A stretch of 53,496 bases of DNA, taken from positions 1 to 53,496 of the forward strand of contig JAQGON010000099.1 in NCBI GenBank assembly GCA_028293565.1, written 5' to 3'. Shown here one piece after another: positions 11,386 through 21,000 of the stretch (positions are counted from its first letter, which is position 1; each line of letters starts with the position of its first letter). The position numbers and the translations under genes are program-made. Under the pieces are notes generated by a model, which saw only the letters and a program-made list of their open reading frames with translations, was not told the origin of the DNA and ran no database searches. Source of the stretch: Verrucomicrobiota bacterium. GTDB lineage: Bacteria > Verrucomicrobiota > Verrucomicrobiia > Opitutales > Opitutaceae.

Positions 11386-12537
11386 ATGCCCCGCGCCACG
11401 CCCCGTCCCGTCCTCACGCCGCCCCCGCGATGGCTGTCCTCGGGCGCCGACGCTTTCCGCCGCATGCTGCCCGCGCTGGAATCCGCCCGCACATCCGTCC
11501 GCTTCGAATTCTATATCTACCGCGCGGACGAAACCGGCGCGCGGTTTCGCGGGGCGCTGGTCGACGCCGCGCGCCGGGGCGTGCGGGTCCAGGTGCTGCT
11601 CGACGCCTTTGGCGCGCATGAACTCCCCGCCGATTACTGGGCCGCGCTCCGCGAACACGGCGGCGAGGTCCGGCTGTTCAATCCGTTCACCTGGCGGCTG
11701 TTCGCCTTCCGGAATCACCGCAAGCTCCTGCTCGTCGACGACGCGGTGGCCTTCATCGGCGGGTTCAATATCGCCGATGAATACGACGGCGACGGCGTCA
11801 CGCGCGGGTGGCGCGATCTGGGGATGGAGGTGCGCGCGCCCGCGGCCCTCCGGCAGCTGGCGGATGCGTTCGACGACATGTTCAGCAATTCCGACCTGCG
11901 CCGCCGCGTGCTGCAGCGGATCCAGAATCCATGGGATGCGCGCCGGCGCGCGGGCCGCGACGAAGCGGTCCTGCTTAGCGGGCCGCGCATGGGTCGGAAC
12001 CGGTTTCGGACGAGCCTGCTGAAATCGCTGCGGCGCGCGCGGCACGTGCGGATCGTCTCGAGCTATTTTCTGCCCAGCCTGCGCCTGCGCCACGCGCTGC
12101 GCCAGGTGGCGCGCCGCGGCGGGACGGTCGAGCTGGTCCTCGCGGGCAAGAGCGACGTGCCGCTGGCGCAGTTTGCGGGACGCGCGCGCTACGGGACGTT
12201 CCTGCGCGCGGGCGTGCGAATTTTCGAATACCAGCCGCAGGTGCTCCACGCGAAGCTCGCGGTGGTCGACGGGACGGTCTTCGCCGGTTCGTCGAATCTC
12301 GACGCGCGCTCCTTCGGCATCAACTACGAGCTGATGCTGCGATCCGACGATCCGCAGCTGGCCGCCGAGGGCCGGCAGCTCTTCGCCGCGGACCAGGCGC
12401 ACTCGACGGAGATTACCCTGGGAAAATGGCGCGAGAGCCAGACGTTCCTGACGCGCCTGCGCGGGATGTGGGCCGGTTTCCTCCTCACGAAGATCGATCC
12501 CTGGCTGGCCAACGTGCAGCTGCGGTCGCTCTCGTAG
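11386..12537 (+). CDS. Phospholipase D-family protein, cardiolipin synthase type
   Basis: 383 aa with two HKD motifs: H111-R-K113...D118 followed by FIGGFN, and H288-A-K290...D295 followed by GSSNLD. Such enzymes join phosphatidylglycerol molecules into cardiolipin or carry out related phosphatidyl transfers. Unlike the second PLD gene at 43927-45375, this one has no N-terminal membrane segments and resembles the soluble ClsB type (assignment by architecture). The stop TAG (12535-12537) overlaps a GTAG directly followed by hairpins. A REP pair precedes the gene by about 70 bp. Confidence 0.88.
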   Translation: MPRATPRPVLTPPPRWLSSGADAFRRMLPALESARTSVRFEFYIYRADETGARFRGALVDAARRGVRVQVLLDAFGAHELPADYWAALREHGGEVRLFNPFTWRLFAFRNHRKLLLVDDAVAFIGGFNIADEYDGDGVTRGWRDLGMEVRAPAALRQLADAFDDMFSNSDLRRRVLQRIQNPWDARRRAGRDEAVLLSGPRMGRNRFRTSLLKSLRRARHVRIVSSYFLPSLRLRHALRQVARRGGTVELVLAGKSDVPLAQFAGRARYGTFLRAGVRIFEYQPQVLHAKLAVVDGTVFAGSSNLDARSFGINYELMLRSDDPQLAAEGRQLFAADQAHSTEITLGKWRESQTFLTRLRGMWAGFLLTKIDPWLANVQLRSLS

Positions 12538-12573
12538 GTGGAACGCGTTGCCCAACGCGTTGGCGGCTCCGCC
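12534..12573. terminator. Hairpins between convergent cls-like and opcA genes
   Basis: GTAG (12534-12537), then a perfect 9-bp hairpin AACGCGTTG/CAACGCGTT (12542-12550, 12553-12561), then GGCGG/CCGCC (12562-12566, 12569-12573). The whole 36-bp space between two convergent stops is hairpin, so a bidirectional terminator or a solo REP is likely. The same AACGCGTT motif recurs near 43620. Confidence 0.65.
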
Positions 12574-13560
12574 CTAAAAAAACATCGCTTCGCTCAAGGC
12601 CGCCTCGGGCACCAGGAGGCCGGCCGCGGCCGGGAGGGTCGTGCGTCCCGTGCCGAAGTCCGCCTCGAACAGCGCGGTCCCCTTCGCCAGATCCGCCGCC
12701 CAGGAAAATGCCTTGGCCCCGCCTTGGTAGCTGAACTTCAGCTGGAACGTGCCCTTGGCGTTCGCCGGCAGCGGACGAAGGGAAAACGCCGCCTGGTTTT
12801 TCCCGCATTGTCCGATGCGGTCCTTCAGCCAGCCGAGTAGCACCCTCGCCTCCGCGGCATGCGCGCCGTCCTGCGCCAGCTCCACCGCCTGCAGGCCGGC
12901 GCAGAGCGTGTCCATCGGATAGCGGCTGAGAAACTGCCCGAGACTCTGCCGGATCGGCAGCAGCCGCGCGTGCACCAGGTCCCGCAGCGCCTCCGGACGC
13001 GGCCACGGGTAGGTCAGGGCGTCATCCGGCGCGATCGCGCTGTCGATCAGCACGCGCTTCGCCCGCGTCAGCAGGTAATGGTAGTCGGCCAGCTTGCTGC
13101 TCGCGGAGAAACGGTGCGCCCAGTAATAAAGCGGCAGGTCGGTGGAGAGGGAGATCGAAACCTGGTTCTCGAGGAACTGGCGCGTGCCGCGCGGATAACT
13201 CAGCACCACGAATTCCACGCAGCGCTTGTCGCCCTTCGATTTTCCGAGGTGACACTCGCCGTAGACCTTCGCCCGCATTTCGGTGATCGACGCCTCCTCC
13301 GACAGCGGACACAGGACGACCACGCGGCTGGGATAACGCTTCGAGAACGCCACGGCGGTCCGGAACTGCGCGGCCGCGTCCTCCGGCGTCGTGTTGAATC
13401 CGAGGTGGAGCACGAAATTGACCTGCGTCGCCTTCGCATCGTCCGACGCCGGCGCCGGTCCGCCCTTCGCGGCCGTGTCCGCCCACATCTGGGAAAGGCC
13501 CTTGGAAATCCCTCCCACCGGGATCTCGATTCCAGGGAGCGCGGTGAAACTGTCTGGCAT
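12574..13560 (-). CDS. opcA: OpcA-like glucose-6-phosphate dehydrogenase assembly protein
   Basis: 328 aa from ATG 13558-13560 (MPDSFTALPG). The gene follows zwf on the same strand with an 85-bp gap, the classic zwf-opcA order of cyanobacteria and actinobacteria, where OpcA activates or assembles G6PDH. Sequence features fit: a predicted alpha/beta N-terminal half with VNFVLHL and SRVVVLCP, the central ECHLGKSKGDKRCVEFVVLSYP, then STDLPLYYWAHRF, a segment I associate with OpcA. No catalytic motif is visible. Identification rests on these segments plus context; a distant homologue with a divergent role is possible. Confidence 0.75.
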   Translation of the reverse strand: MPDSFTALPGIEIPVGGISKGLSQMWADTAAKGGPAPASDDAKATQVNFVLHLGFNTTPEDAAAQFRTAVAFSKRYPSRVVVLCPLSEEASITEMRAKVYGECHLGKSKGDKRCVEFVVLSYPRGTRQFLENQVSISLSTDLPLYYWAHRFSASSKLADYHYLLTRAKRVLIDSAIAPDDALTYPWPRPEALRDLVHARLLPIRQSLGQFLSRYPMDTLCAGLQAVELAQDGAHAAEARVLLGWLKDRIGQCGKNQAAFSLRPLPANAKGTFQLKFSYQGGAKAFSWAADLAKGTALFEADFGTGRTTLPAAAGLLVPEAALSEAMFF

Positions 13561-13645
13561 CGGGATGAAATTCGGAGGGAGAACAAAAAGGGCGGTCGAA
13601 AATGGAATCCGGATTTGCCGCTTCAGCTTTCCCACGGGCCGCGGG

Positions 13646-15184
13646 TCACGGTTGCCTCCAGAGGTGTCCCTTGCGCGCCAGCAGCGCATCGCCGCCCGGC
13701 GGCCCCCACGAGCCTGCGGCGTAGGTGTCCATGCCCTCCCGGCCGGCCGCCGCCCACGCCTCGAGCACGGGCGTGTAGAGTTTCCACGACGTCTCGGCCT
13801 CGTCGCCGCGGATGAACAGCGTCCCGTCCCCGATCATCGCGTCGAGCACCAGGCGCTCGTAGGCTTCCGGCGTGTTCGAGCCGAAGGTCGTCGAGTAGCG
13901 GAAGCTCATCTTCACCGGCTGGGTCCGCGTCTCGAGACCCGGGATCTTCGTGTTCAGGATGAGGCTGAGCCCCTCGTCGGGCTGGATCTGGAACGAGAGC
14001 GTGTTGGCGGCGAGGTTGAAGCCGTCGCTCTCGGCGAAAAGCGTCCCCGGCGGACGCCGGAAGTTGATCGCGATCTCCGACACGCGCCGCGCCATGCGTT
14101 TCCCGGAGCGGAGATAAAAGGGCACGCCCTGCCAGCGCCAGTTGTTGATCGAAAGCCGGATCGCCGCATACGTCTCGGTGGCCGAATTGGGCGCGATTCC
14201 TTCCTCCTCGAGATAACCGGGCACCGCCTTGCCCGCGATCATGCCGGCGACGTACTGCGCGCGGGCCACGTCGCCCCCCGCGCCGAGATTGAGCGGCTGG
14301 ATGGCCTTCAACACTTTCACCTTCTCGTCGCGAATCGCCTCCGCCTCGTACGCGACCGGCGGCTCCATCGCCGTCAGCGCGAGCAGCTGCATCGTGTGGT
14401 TCTGGATCATGTCCCGCAGGCAGCCGCTCTGCTCGTAATAGCCGCCGCGCGTGCCGACGCCGACCTCCTCCGCCACCGTGATCTGCACGCTCTCGATGAA
14501 GTTCCGGTTCCACAGCGGCTCGAAAATGGCGTTCGCGAAACGCTGCACGAGGAGATCCTGCACCGTCTCCTTCCCGAGGTAGTGGTCGATGCGGTAAACC
14601 TGGTGCTCGGCGAAGACGCCCCGGATCGTGGCGTTCAGCTCGAGCGCCGACGCGAGGTCGCGGCCGAAGGGTTTTTCGATGATCACCTTCGCGTGATGGC
14701 CCTTGCCGACATATTTTCCCGCGAGGCCCGAGGCGCCCAGATTCTGCAGGATCGGCCCGAACACCGAGGGCGGCGTCGAAATGTAGAACAGCGTCTGCAC
14801 CTCGCGGCCGATGTTCTTCTCGATCCCCGCGATGTGCGCCGCCAGCCGGTCGAACGCCGCCTTGTCGTCGTATCCGCCCGCGACGTACGTCGTGTGCGCC
14901 GCGATCCGGGCCCAGTCCGCCTCGTTCAGCTCGCGGCGCGAGAACTCCTTGATCGCCTCGCTCGCCAGCGTGCGGAACTCGTCGTCGGGGATCGCCTTGC
15001 GCCCGTAGCCCACGAGATAAAAATCCGCCGGCAGGAGGCCGTCGACGCTCAGGTTGTAGACGGCGGGGATCAGCTTCCGCGCCGTGAGGTCGCCCGAAGC
15101 GCCGAAAATCACCACGACCGTCGGCGGCGCGCCGCGATGCTTGCTAAGCCCCTGGAGAAAAGGATGACGCGGTGATTCTGCCAT
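13646..15184 (-). CDS. zwf: Glucose-6-phosphate 1-dehydrogenase
   Basis: 512 aa; oxidises glucose-6-phosphate to 6-phosphogluconolactone with NADP+, opening the oxidative pentose phosphate (and Entner-Doudoroff) route. The nucleotide-binding motif is GASGDLT at 28-34. The active-site signature is YRIDHYLGKE, with the catalytic-site FANAIFEPLWNRNFIESVQI downstream, and the chain is of normal length and ends with a typical C-terminal domain. The ATG at 15182-15184 (MAESPRHPFL) precedes the NADP fold by about 20 residues. An opcA-like gene follows and a yraN gene precedes by 56 bp, suggesting one operon. The KDG-kinase-like gene at 24478 would fit an Entner-Doudoroff connection, but edd/eda are not in the window. 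Confidence 0.97.
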   Translation of the reverse strand: MAESPRHPFLQGLSKHRGAPPTVVVIFGASGDLTARKLIPAVYNLSVDGLLPADFYLVGYGRKAIPDDEFRTLASEAIKEFSRRELNEADWARIAAHTTYVAGGYDDKAAFDRLAAHIAGIEKNIGREVQTLFYISTPPSVFGPILQNLGASGLAGKYVGKGHHAKVIIEKPFGRDLASALELNATIRGVFAEHQVYRIDHYLGKETVQDLLVQRFANAIFEPLWNRNFIESVQITVAEEVGVGTRGGYYEQSGCLRDMIQNHTMQLLALTAMEPPVAYEAEAIRDEKVKVLKAIQPLNLGAGGDVARAQYVAGMIAGKAVPGYLEEEGIAPNSATETYAAIRLSINNWRWQGVPFYLRSGKRMARRVSEIAINFRRPPGTLFAESDGFNLAANTLSFQIQPDEGLSLILNTKIPGLETRTQPVKMSFRYSTTFGSNTPEAYERLVLDAMIGDGTLFIRGDEAETSWKLYTPVLEAWAAAGREGMDTYAAGSWGPPGGDALLARKGHLWRQP

Positions 15185-15240
15185 GGCGCCGGAGTCTTCG
15201 CCCCCGCGCCTGCGCCCCGCAAGGGAAATGGTGACGGCCG

Positions 15241-15720
15241 TCACCCCCAATGGTGTTTCGAGAACAGCGGGATATTCGCGAAATGGCGGATGCCGGGAGA
15301 AGTGTCCGCGCCTGCCGGCGGCAGCGCGACCTCGACGATGTCGAAGCGGAAGGTGCGCGGCCGCCGCGGCAGCCGCGCGAGGTAGGCCATGCAGGCGCGG
15401 CGCATCGCGCGTTTCTTCCGGGCGTTCACCGCGAAGTATCCGGACACGAGCGCGTCCGCGGCGCGGGTCTTGATCTCGACAAACACCAGCGTGTCGCCGT
15501 CGCGGCACACCAGGTCGATTTCCGCCCGGCGGTCGCGCGCCGCGCGCCAGTTGCGCGCGACGATCGCGAACCGGCGCTCGCGGCGCAGAAAATCGGCCGC
15601 CATCCGCTCGCCCGCTTCGCCGCGCGCCGCGGCCGGCGTGAGCGCGCGCTGAAAATGACGGAGAAGCCATGCGAACATGCAGAATGCATCCGCGAACTGC
15701 GCCCGGACGTTCTTTCTCAT
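15241..15720 (-). CDS. YraN/UPF0102-family putative endonuclease
   Basis: 159 aa from the ATG at 15718-15720. The core (about 35-150) carries the UPF0102 pattern GEAGERMAADFL...NWR...AEIDLVCRDGDTLVFVEIKTR, with the E-x-D...E-x-K residues of a PD-(D/E)XK-like restriction-endonuclease fold. Function in the family is poorly defined; a DNA-processing role is presumed. An AGGAG lies about 10 nt upstream of this ATG and supports it over the later ATG at 15676-15678 or an earlier one at 15748-15750. It precedes zwf on the same strand and is divergent from the PilB-like gene by 58 bp. Confidence 0.85.
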   Translation of the reverse strand: MRKNVRAQFADAFCMFAWLLRHFQRALTPAAARGEAGERMAADFLRRERRFAIVARNWRAARDRRAEIDLVCRDGDTLVFVEIKTRAADALVSGYFAVNARKKRAMRRACMAYLARLPRRPRTFRFDIVEVALPPAGADTSPGIRHFANIPLFSKHHWG

Positions 15721-15778
15721 TGCGGGTGCACTCCTATGCTGACAATCCAAGAAAACACCCCCAGACGCGCCCTACCAC

Positions 15779-17965
15779 ATGGCCACGCCCAATATTACCG
15801 GCACGCTCCGGCGTTCGCTGTTAATCAAAATCATTTCCAAGGCCGCGCCGAGCCGCGAGGACGTCAACTCCGTCATCGAGCTCACCGCCTCCAAGGTCGT
15901 CGAGGCCCTCCAGGCCCAGTCGATGACGTTCTACATCGTGGAGGGAAATGAGATCGCCTTCAAAAACGTCTATTATTCACCCACGCTCTGGGCGAGCAAC
16001 CCCCCGCTCGAGCAGAAGCTCCACGAGACGTCCGCCAAGCTCCTCGCCCTGAAGCTGCCGCTCGGCACGGGCGTCGTCGGCAAGGTCATCGCCACCGGCG
16101 AGCCGTCGTTCTACCGCAACTCCGACAGCCAGGCGCCCTTCATGGCGTCGATGGCCAAGACCACCGGCTTCGAGGTCCGCTCGATGCTGACGGTGCCGCT
16201 GAAGACGAACATCGTCATCGGCGCCATCCAGGTCCTCAACAAGGAGCAGTCCGCCGGCACCGACGGCGAATTCACCGACAAGGACCTGCTCCTCCTCAAG
16301 GAGGTCGCCGAGTACTCGTCCTCGCTCCTCCAGCGGATGCTGGACCCGAAGTTCCAGCTCAGCGCGGACGACACCGCCAAGTTCATCGCGAAGCTCACCG
16401 ATCTGCCGCTCGTCACCAAGCTCGAGGAAATCGACGGCGACGACAAGCTGATCGCGAGCATCGGCGACGCCCTCATCCGCCGCGAGGGGATTTTCCCCTA
16501 CAAGCAGGGCTCCGACACCCGCTCGGTGTCGGTCGTGATGACCAACCCGCTCGATTACGCGAAGCGCGAGGCGTTCACGCAGGCGACCGACTTTGCGATC
16601 GAGGACGTGCGCGTCGTGTCGGCCGTCCTGTTCGAGGCGCTGATCAAGAAATTCTTCAAGGAGAGCAAGGCCGGCCCGGAGAACGTCGACGTCGGCAAGG
16701 CGATGGAGGCGATCAGCGACGCCTACGAAGCCGACGAGACCGCGGCGGAGATGAGCGCCGCCGACATGGAGAGCGAGGATTCGGCGCCGATCATCCAGAT
16801 GACGAACCGCATCATCGAGGACGCCTACCTGCAGGGCGCGTCCGACATCCACGTCGAGCCGATGGAGAAGGAGCTGCTCATCCGCTACCGCATCGACGGC
16901 CTGTGCCAAGAAAAGCTCCGGCTCCCGAAGCAGGCGGCGAACGCCCTCGTCACCCGCCTCAAGATCATGTGCAACCTCGACATCTCGGAGCGCCGGTTGC
17001 CGCAGGACGGACGCATCGTGTTCAAGCGTTTCACGAAAAAGAACATGGACATCGACCTTCGCGTGGCGACGGGCCCGATGAAGGACGGCGAGAAGGTGGT
17101 CATGCGTATCCTCGACAAGCAGAAGTCGACGCTGCCGCTGCCGATGCTCGGTTTCTCCGAGGAAAACCTCGCGCGCTACCGGGAGTGCATCCGCCAGCCC
17201 TACGGAATGATCCTGCATTGCGGGCCGACGGGCTCGGGAAAGTCGATGACCCTCTACTCCGCGCTGGGCGAGGTGAACACGCCGGACGTGAATATCCAGA
17301 CCGCCGAGGACCCGATCGAATACACGCTCGCCGGCATCAACCAGATGCAGATGAGCCGGGCGATCGGGCTGACCTTCGCGCGCGCGCTGCGCTGCTACCT
17401 GCGCATGGACCCCGACATCATCCTCGTGGGCGAAATCCGCGACGAGGAAACGGCCGGCATCGCCGTCGAGGCGGCGCTCACGGGTCACCTGCTCGTGTCG
17501 ACCCTCCACACGAACGACGCGCCGTCGACGATCGCGCGCATCGGCGAAATGGGCGTCGAGCCCTTCAACAGTTCCGCCTCGCTCGTCTGTGTCTGCGCCC
17601 AGCGGCTGCTCCGCCGGGTCTGCAAATCCTGCAAGGTGGAGTACGAGCCCGAGGGCCGGGAAAAAATCCTCCTGGAAAAGGCGCTCGGCGGGTCCGTCCC
17701 GAAGATCTTCAAGGCAAATCCCCAGGGCTGCCCGACGTGCGGCGGCACCGGTTACAAGGGGCGCGTGGGCATCCACGAACTGATGGTGAACAGCGAGCAG
17801 CTGACCGAAGGCATCAACAAGGAAGTCGAGGTCGCCGAGCTGAAGCGCATCGCCATGCGCAACGGCATGAAGACGCTGCACCAGGACTCGATGCTGAAGG
17901 TCAAGATGGGCCTGACGACGATCGAGGAAGCGCTGAGCAACGTCCCGCCGGATTTGATCTTGTAG
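15779..17965 (+). CDS. GAF-domain-fused type IV pilus/type II secretion ATPase (PilB/GspE)
   Basis: 728 aa. Residues about 15-190 form a GAF-like sensory domain ([38 protein letters not shown]). Residues about 210-310 resemble the T2SSE N-terminal module ([16 protein letters not shown]). The ATPase domain (about 345-725) has Walker A GPTGSGKS at 482-489, Walker B/Asp-box [16 protein letters not shown], a His-box ([20 protein letters not shown]) and the zinc tetracysteine C615/C618 and C651/C654. Family members power pilus assembly or type II secretion from the inner-membrane face. A GAF at the N-terminus is unusual. No other pil/gsp gene is here. The TAG stop abuts a REP element. Confidence 0.93.
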   Translation: MATPNITGTLRRSLLIKIISKAAPSREDVNSVIELTASKVVEALQAQSMTFYIVEGNEIAFKNVYYSPTLWASNPPLEQKLHETSAKLLALKLPLGTGVVGKVIATGEPSFYRNSDSQAPFMASMAKTTGFEVRSMLTVPLKTNIVIGAIQVLNKEQSAGTDGEFTDKDLLLLKEVAEYSSSLLQRMLDPKFQLSADDTAKFIAKLTDLPLVTKLEEIDGDDKLIASIGDALIRREGIFPYKQGSDTRSVSVVMTNPLDYAKREAFTQATDFAIEDVRVVSAVLFEALIKKFFKESKAGPENVDVGKAMEAISDAYEADETAAEMSAADMESEDSAPIIQMTNRIIEDAYLQGASDIHVEPMEKELLIRYRIDGLCQEKLRLPKQAANALVTRLKIMCNLDISERRLPQDGRIVFKRFTKKNMDIDLRVATGPMKDGEKVVMRILDKQKSTLPLPMLGFSEENLARYRECIRQPYGMILHCGPTGSGKSMTLYSALGEVNTPDVNIQTAEDPIEYTLAGINQMQMSRAIGLTFARALRCYLRMDPDIILVGEIRDEETAGIAVEAALTGHLLVSTLHTNDAPSTIARIGEMGVEPFNSSASLVCVCAQRLLRRVCKSCKVEYEPEGREKILLEKALGGSVPKIFKANPQGCPTCGGTGYKGRVGIHELMVNSEQLTEGINKEVEVAELKRIAMRNGMKTLHQDSMLKVKMGLTTIEEALSNVPPDLIL

Positions 17966-18069
17966 TGGCACGGGTCTCCGACCCGTGAAGTGGGACTCGA
18001 GCTGAACGGGCAAACTTGACGTCCCCCCGCTGGCCGAGTCCGCCCACACGGGTCGGAGACCCGTGCCAC
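17965..18069. repeat. REP-like inverted pair, copy 2
   Basis: The left unit (17965-17987) is a GTGG foot plus CACGGGTC/TCC/GACCCGTG starting on the last base of the pilB-like stop codon. The inverted right unit (18047-18069) ends 5 bp before the smc stop. It fills the convergent pilB-like/smc gap. Confidence 0.87.
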
Positions 18070-18074
18070 TCCGG

Positions 18075-21000
18075 CTACACGCCCACGGGCTTCGCGCCGG
18101 TGACCGATTCCGCGAGGTTTGGCGCGTGCGTCTCCGCCTCGCCGCGCTCGTGGTTGAACCGCATCGAAACCGTCTTCGACACCCCCCGCTCCTCCATCGT
18201 CACCCCGTAGATCGCGCTCGCGGCCGAGACCGTGCGCTTGTTGTGGGTGATGATGATGAACTGGGACTCGCCGACGAATTTGCGCAGGAGGTCCGTGAAA
18301 CGGCCGATGTTGGATTCGTCAAGCGGCGCGTCCAGCTCGTCGAGCAGACAGAACGGCGACGGCTTCACCATGTAGAGCGCAAACAGCAGCGCGACCGCGG
18401 TCAGCGTCTTTTGTCCGCCGGAAAGGAGCGTGATGCTCTTGAGCTTCGTGCCGGGAGGCTGGGCGACAATCTCGATGCCGCTCTCGAGGATATCCTCCGC
18501 CTGGATCAGCTCGAGCGCCGCGCGCCCCCCGCCGAAGAGCGTCTCGAACGTGTACGCGAAATTCTTTTTGATCTGCTCGAACGTCACCTCGAACTGCTTC
18601 TGCGACGTCAGGTTGATCTCGTCGATCGCCTGCAGGAGTTCCGCGCGGGCCGTCGTGAGATCCGTGCTCTGCGCCGTGAGGAAATCGTGGCGCTGCTTCA
18701 GCTCGGCGTATTCCTCGATCGCGACGAGGTTGACCGCCCCCATGCTGTTCAACCGGGCGCGAAGCCCGTCGGACTCCGCCTTGATCTCGTCCCAGTTCGT
18801 CGACTCCAGCGCCGCCAGGTCGTCGGCCGTCGCCTCGCCTTTTTCCTTCTTCGCCCTCGGCTTTCGGCGCTCCGCTTTCGGCGCGACCGCATCCGCGGCT
18901 GCGCTCTCCGCCTGGCCCGCGTCCTCCTCCTCATCGAGGTCGAGCGGCTTCACGCCCGCGGGCTCGTCGTCGGCGTGCCAGAGGAGCTGCCTCCACTCCA
19001 GCGTGCCGATCTCCGTCTGGTACTCGCGCGCCACCTCCTCGCTCAGGAACTGCGCGCGCTGGCGCGTTTCGGCGAGCTTCACCTCATGCGCGCTGAGCTC
19101 GTCGTGGGCCGCGTCGGCCTCGGTGTGCAGCGAACTCCGGGAATTTTCCAGGGCCGTGATCTCGCGTTCGATCCCGACGAGTTCGATCCGCGCCTTCTCC
19201 ACCTGCTCCTGCGCCACGCCGAGCGTCTCGCCGATCTGCGCGCCGCGCGCGCGCTGGGCCGACGACTCCCGCTCCAGCTCCTCGATCTGCGTGCCCCAGG
19301 TTTCGATCTCCTGCTGGCGCTGGACGAGGAGGTCGTCGAGCTGGATGCGGCGCTTTTCCATTTCGGTCAGGCCGCGGTCGAGCACTTCGACTTTCTGGCG
19401 GCGCTCCGCCAGCTCGAGGCGGGCCTGCGCGAGGGACTCGCGCTTCACCTCGCGGTCGGTGCGGATCTCGCCGATCCGGATTTCCATGCGCTGGATTTTT
19501 TCCCGCTGACCCGTCGCCGCGGCATCGGCCTCGAGGAGGCCGGCCTGGGCCTTTTCCCAGCGGGCGTGCGCCTCGTTGCGCGCCTGCTCGAGGGAAACCA
19601 GCTCGCCTTCCATGCGCCGGAGGCGGCTTCCGACGTCCTCCTGAGCGCGCAGGACGCTCCGCTGCTCGGCCTGCACCGCCGCCAAAGTTTGGGTCACCGC
19701 GAGCACGTCGGCGCGGCGCTGTTCCAGCGTCTGCTCCGAAGCGGCCAGCCGCGCCCCCAGCGCCTCGATCTGGGCCTTCTGGTCGTCGTGCAGCTTCTGG
19801 TCGTCGGCGAGCGCCTTCGCGGTTTCCCGCAGGTCGATTTCCCGCTGCACGATGCTGTTCGACGATTTTCGCGCGCTGTGATGCCCGCCGTAAACCAGTC
19901 CGCGGCGGTCCACCAGATCGCCCTTGCGCGTCGCGACCGCGAGAAACCCGAAACCCGGGTTCGCCTTCCAGAATTCGAGGAACGCTCCGAGGTCGTCCGC
20001 AATGTAGCACTCGCCGAGCACCCCCAGCGCCGGATGGCCCGCCTCGCCGTTCACCGCATCCGTCGCCGGCACCAGCCCGGAAGGCAGATTCCCGCGGTTA
20101 TCAGTCCGCCATCCGCACTCCGCGATCCGCAATACGACCGAGCCGATCTGTTCGGCTTCCAGCTGCGCCAGGATCCGCTGTGCCGTCGCCAGGTCGCTGA
20201 CGCTGATCGCCTCGGCGGCGGCGCCGAGGATCGCCTCGACCGCCTTGCCGAACTCCGGCTTCACCTCGAGCCCCTGCGTGATCGGCGTCGCCTTCGCGCC
20301 GGCCAGCGCGCCATCGAGGCGGCCCTGCAGGACCGCCTTCGCGCCTTCGCCGAATCCCTCCCATTTCTCCTGGAGCTGCTGGAGCAGCCGCAGCCGCGCT
20401 GTGCGCTGCGCGAGCTGGCGGTCGATGTCCTGGAGCCGGCGCTGGCTGTCGCGAAATTCGCGGGTCAGGTCCGTGACCGCCTGCTGCGCCGCCGCGGCCT
20501 CAAGGTGGGTGCGGGACTTTTCCACCAGCGCGGCCTCGGCTTTCGCGGCGTGATCCGTCACGGCCTGGATCGCCGCGGCGTGCTGTTCGCGCACCTGCCC
20601 GATCTCCTGTGCCACCGCGTCGTGCCGGAGCACGCTGGTCTTCTGGTCGACTTCGTAGCCCGATGCATCGGTGCGCAGGCGCGCGACGGTGCTCTCGAGC
20701 TGGAGGAGCTGGAATTTCGCCTGCTGCAGCTCCTGCTCAAGCTTGCCCAACTCCCCTTCGACCACGGCGAGGTCGCGGTTGCGCTGCTGGAAAACGGCGT
20801 CGCTGCTGCCGAGCAGGCCGAGCTGGAGCTGCTTGTCCTGCGCGCCGGTGTCGACCTGCGCCGACACCTCCCGCAGCTGCATTTCGAGCTCGCCGAGATT
20901 GTCGCGCGAGGAGCCGAGCCGGTCCTCGAGGCCCGTGCGCCGGATCTGCGCGAGGTTCGCCTGGTTCTCCGCCGCCTCCTTCTGCGAGCGCAGGTCGAAC

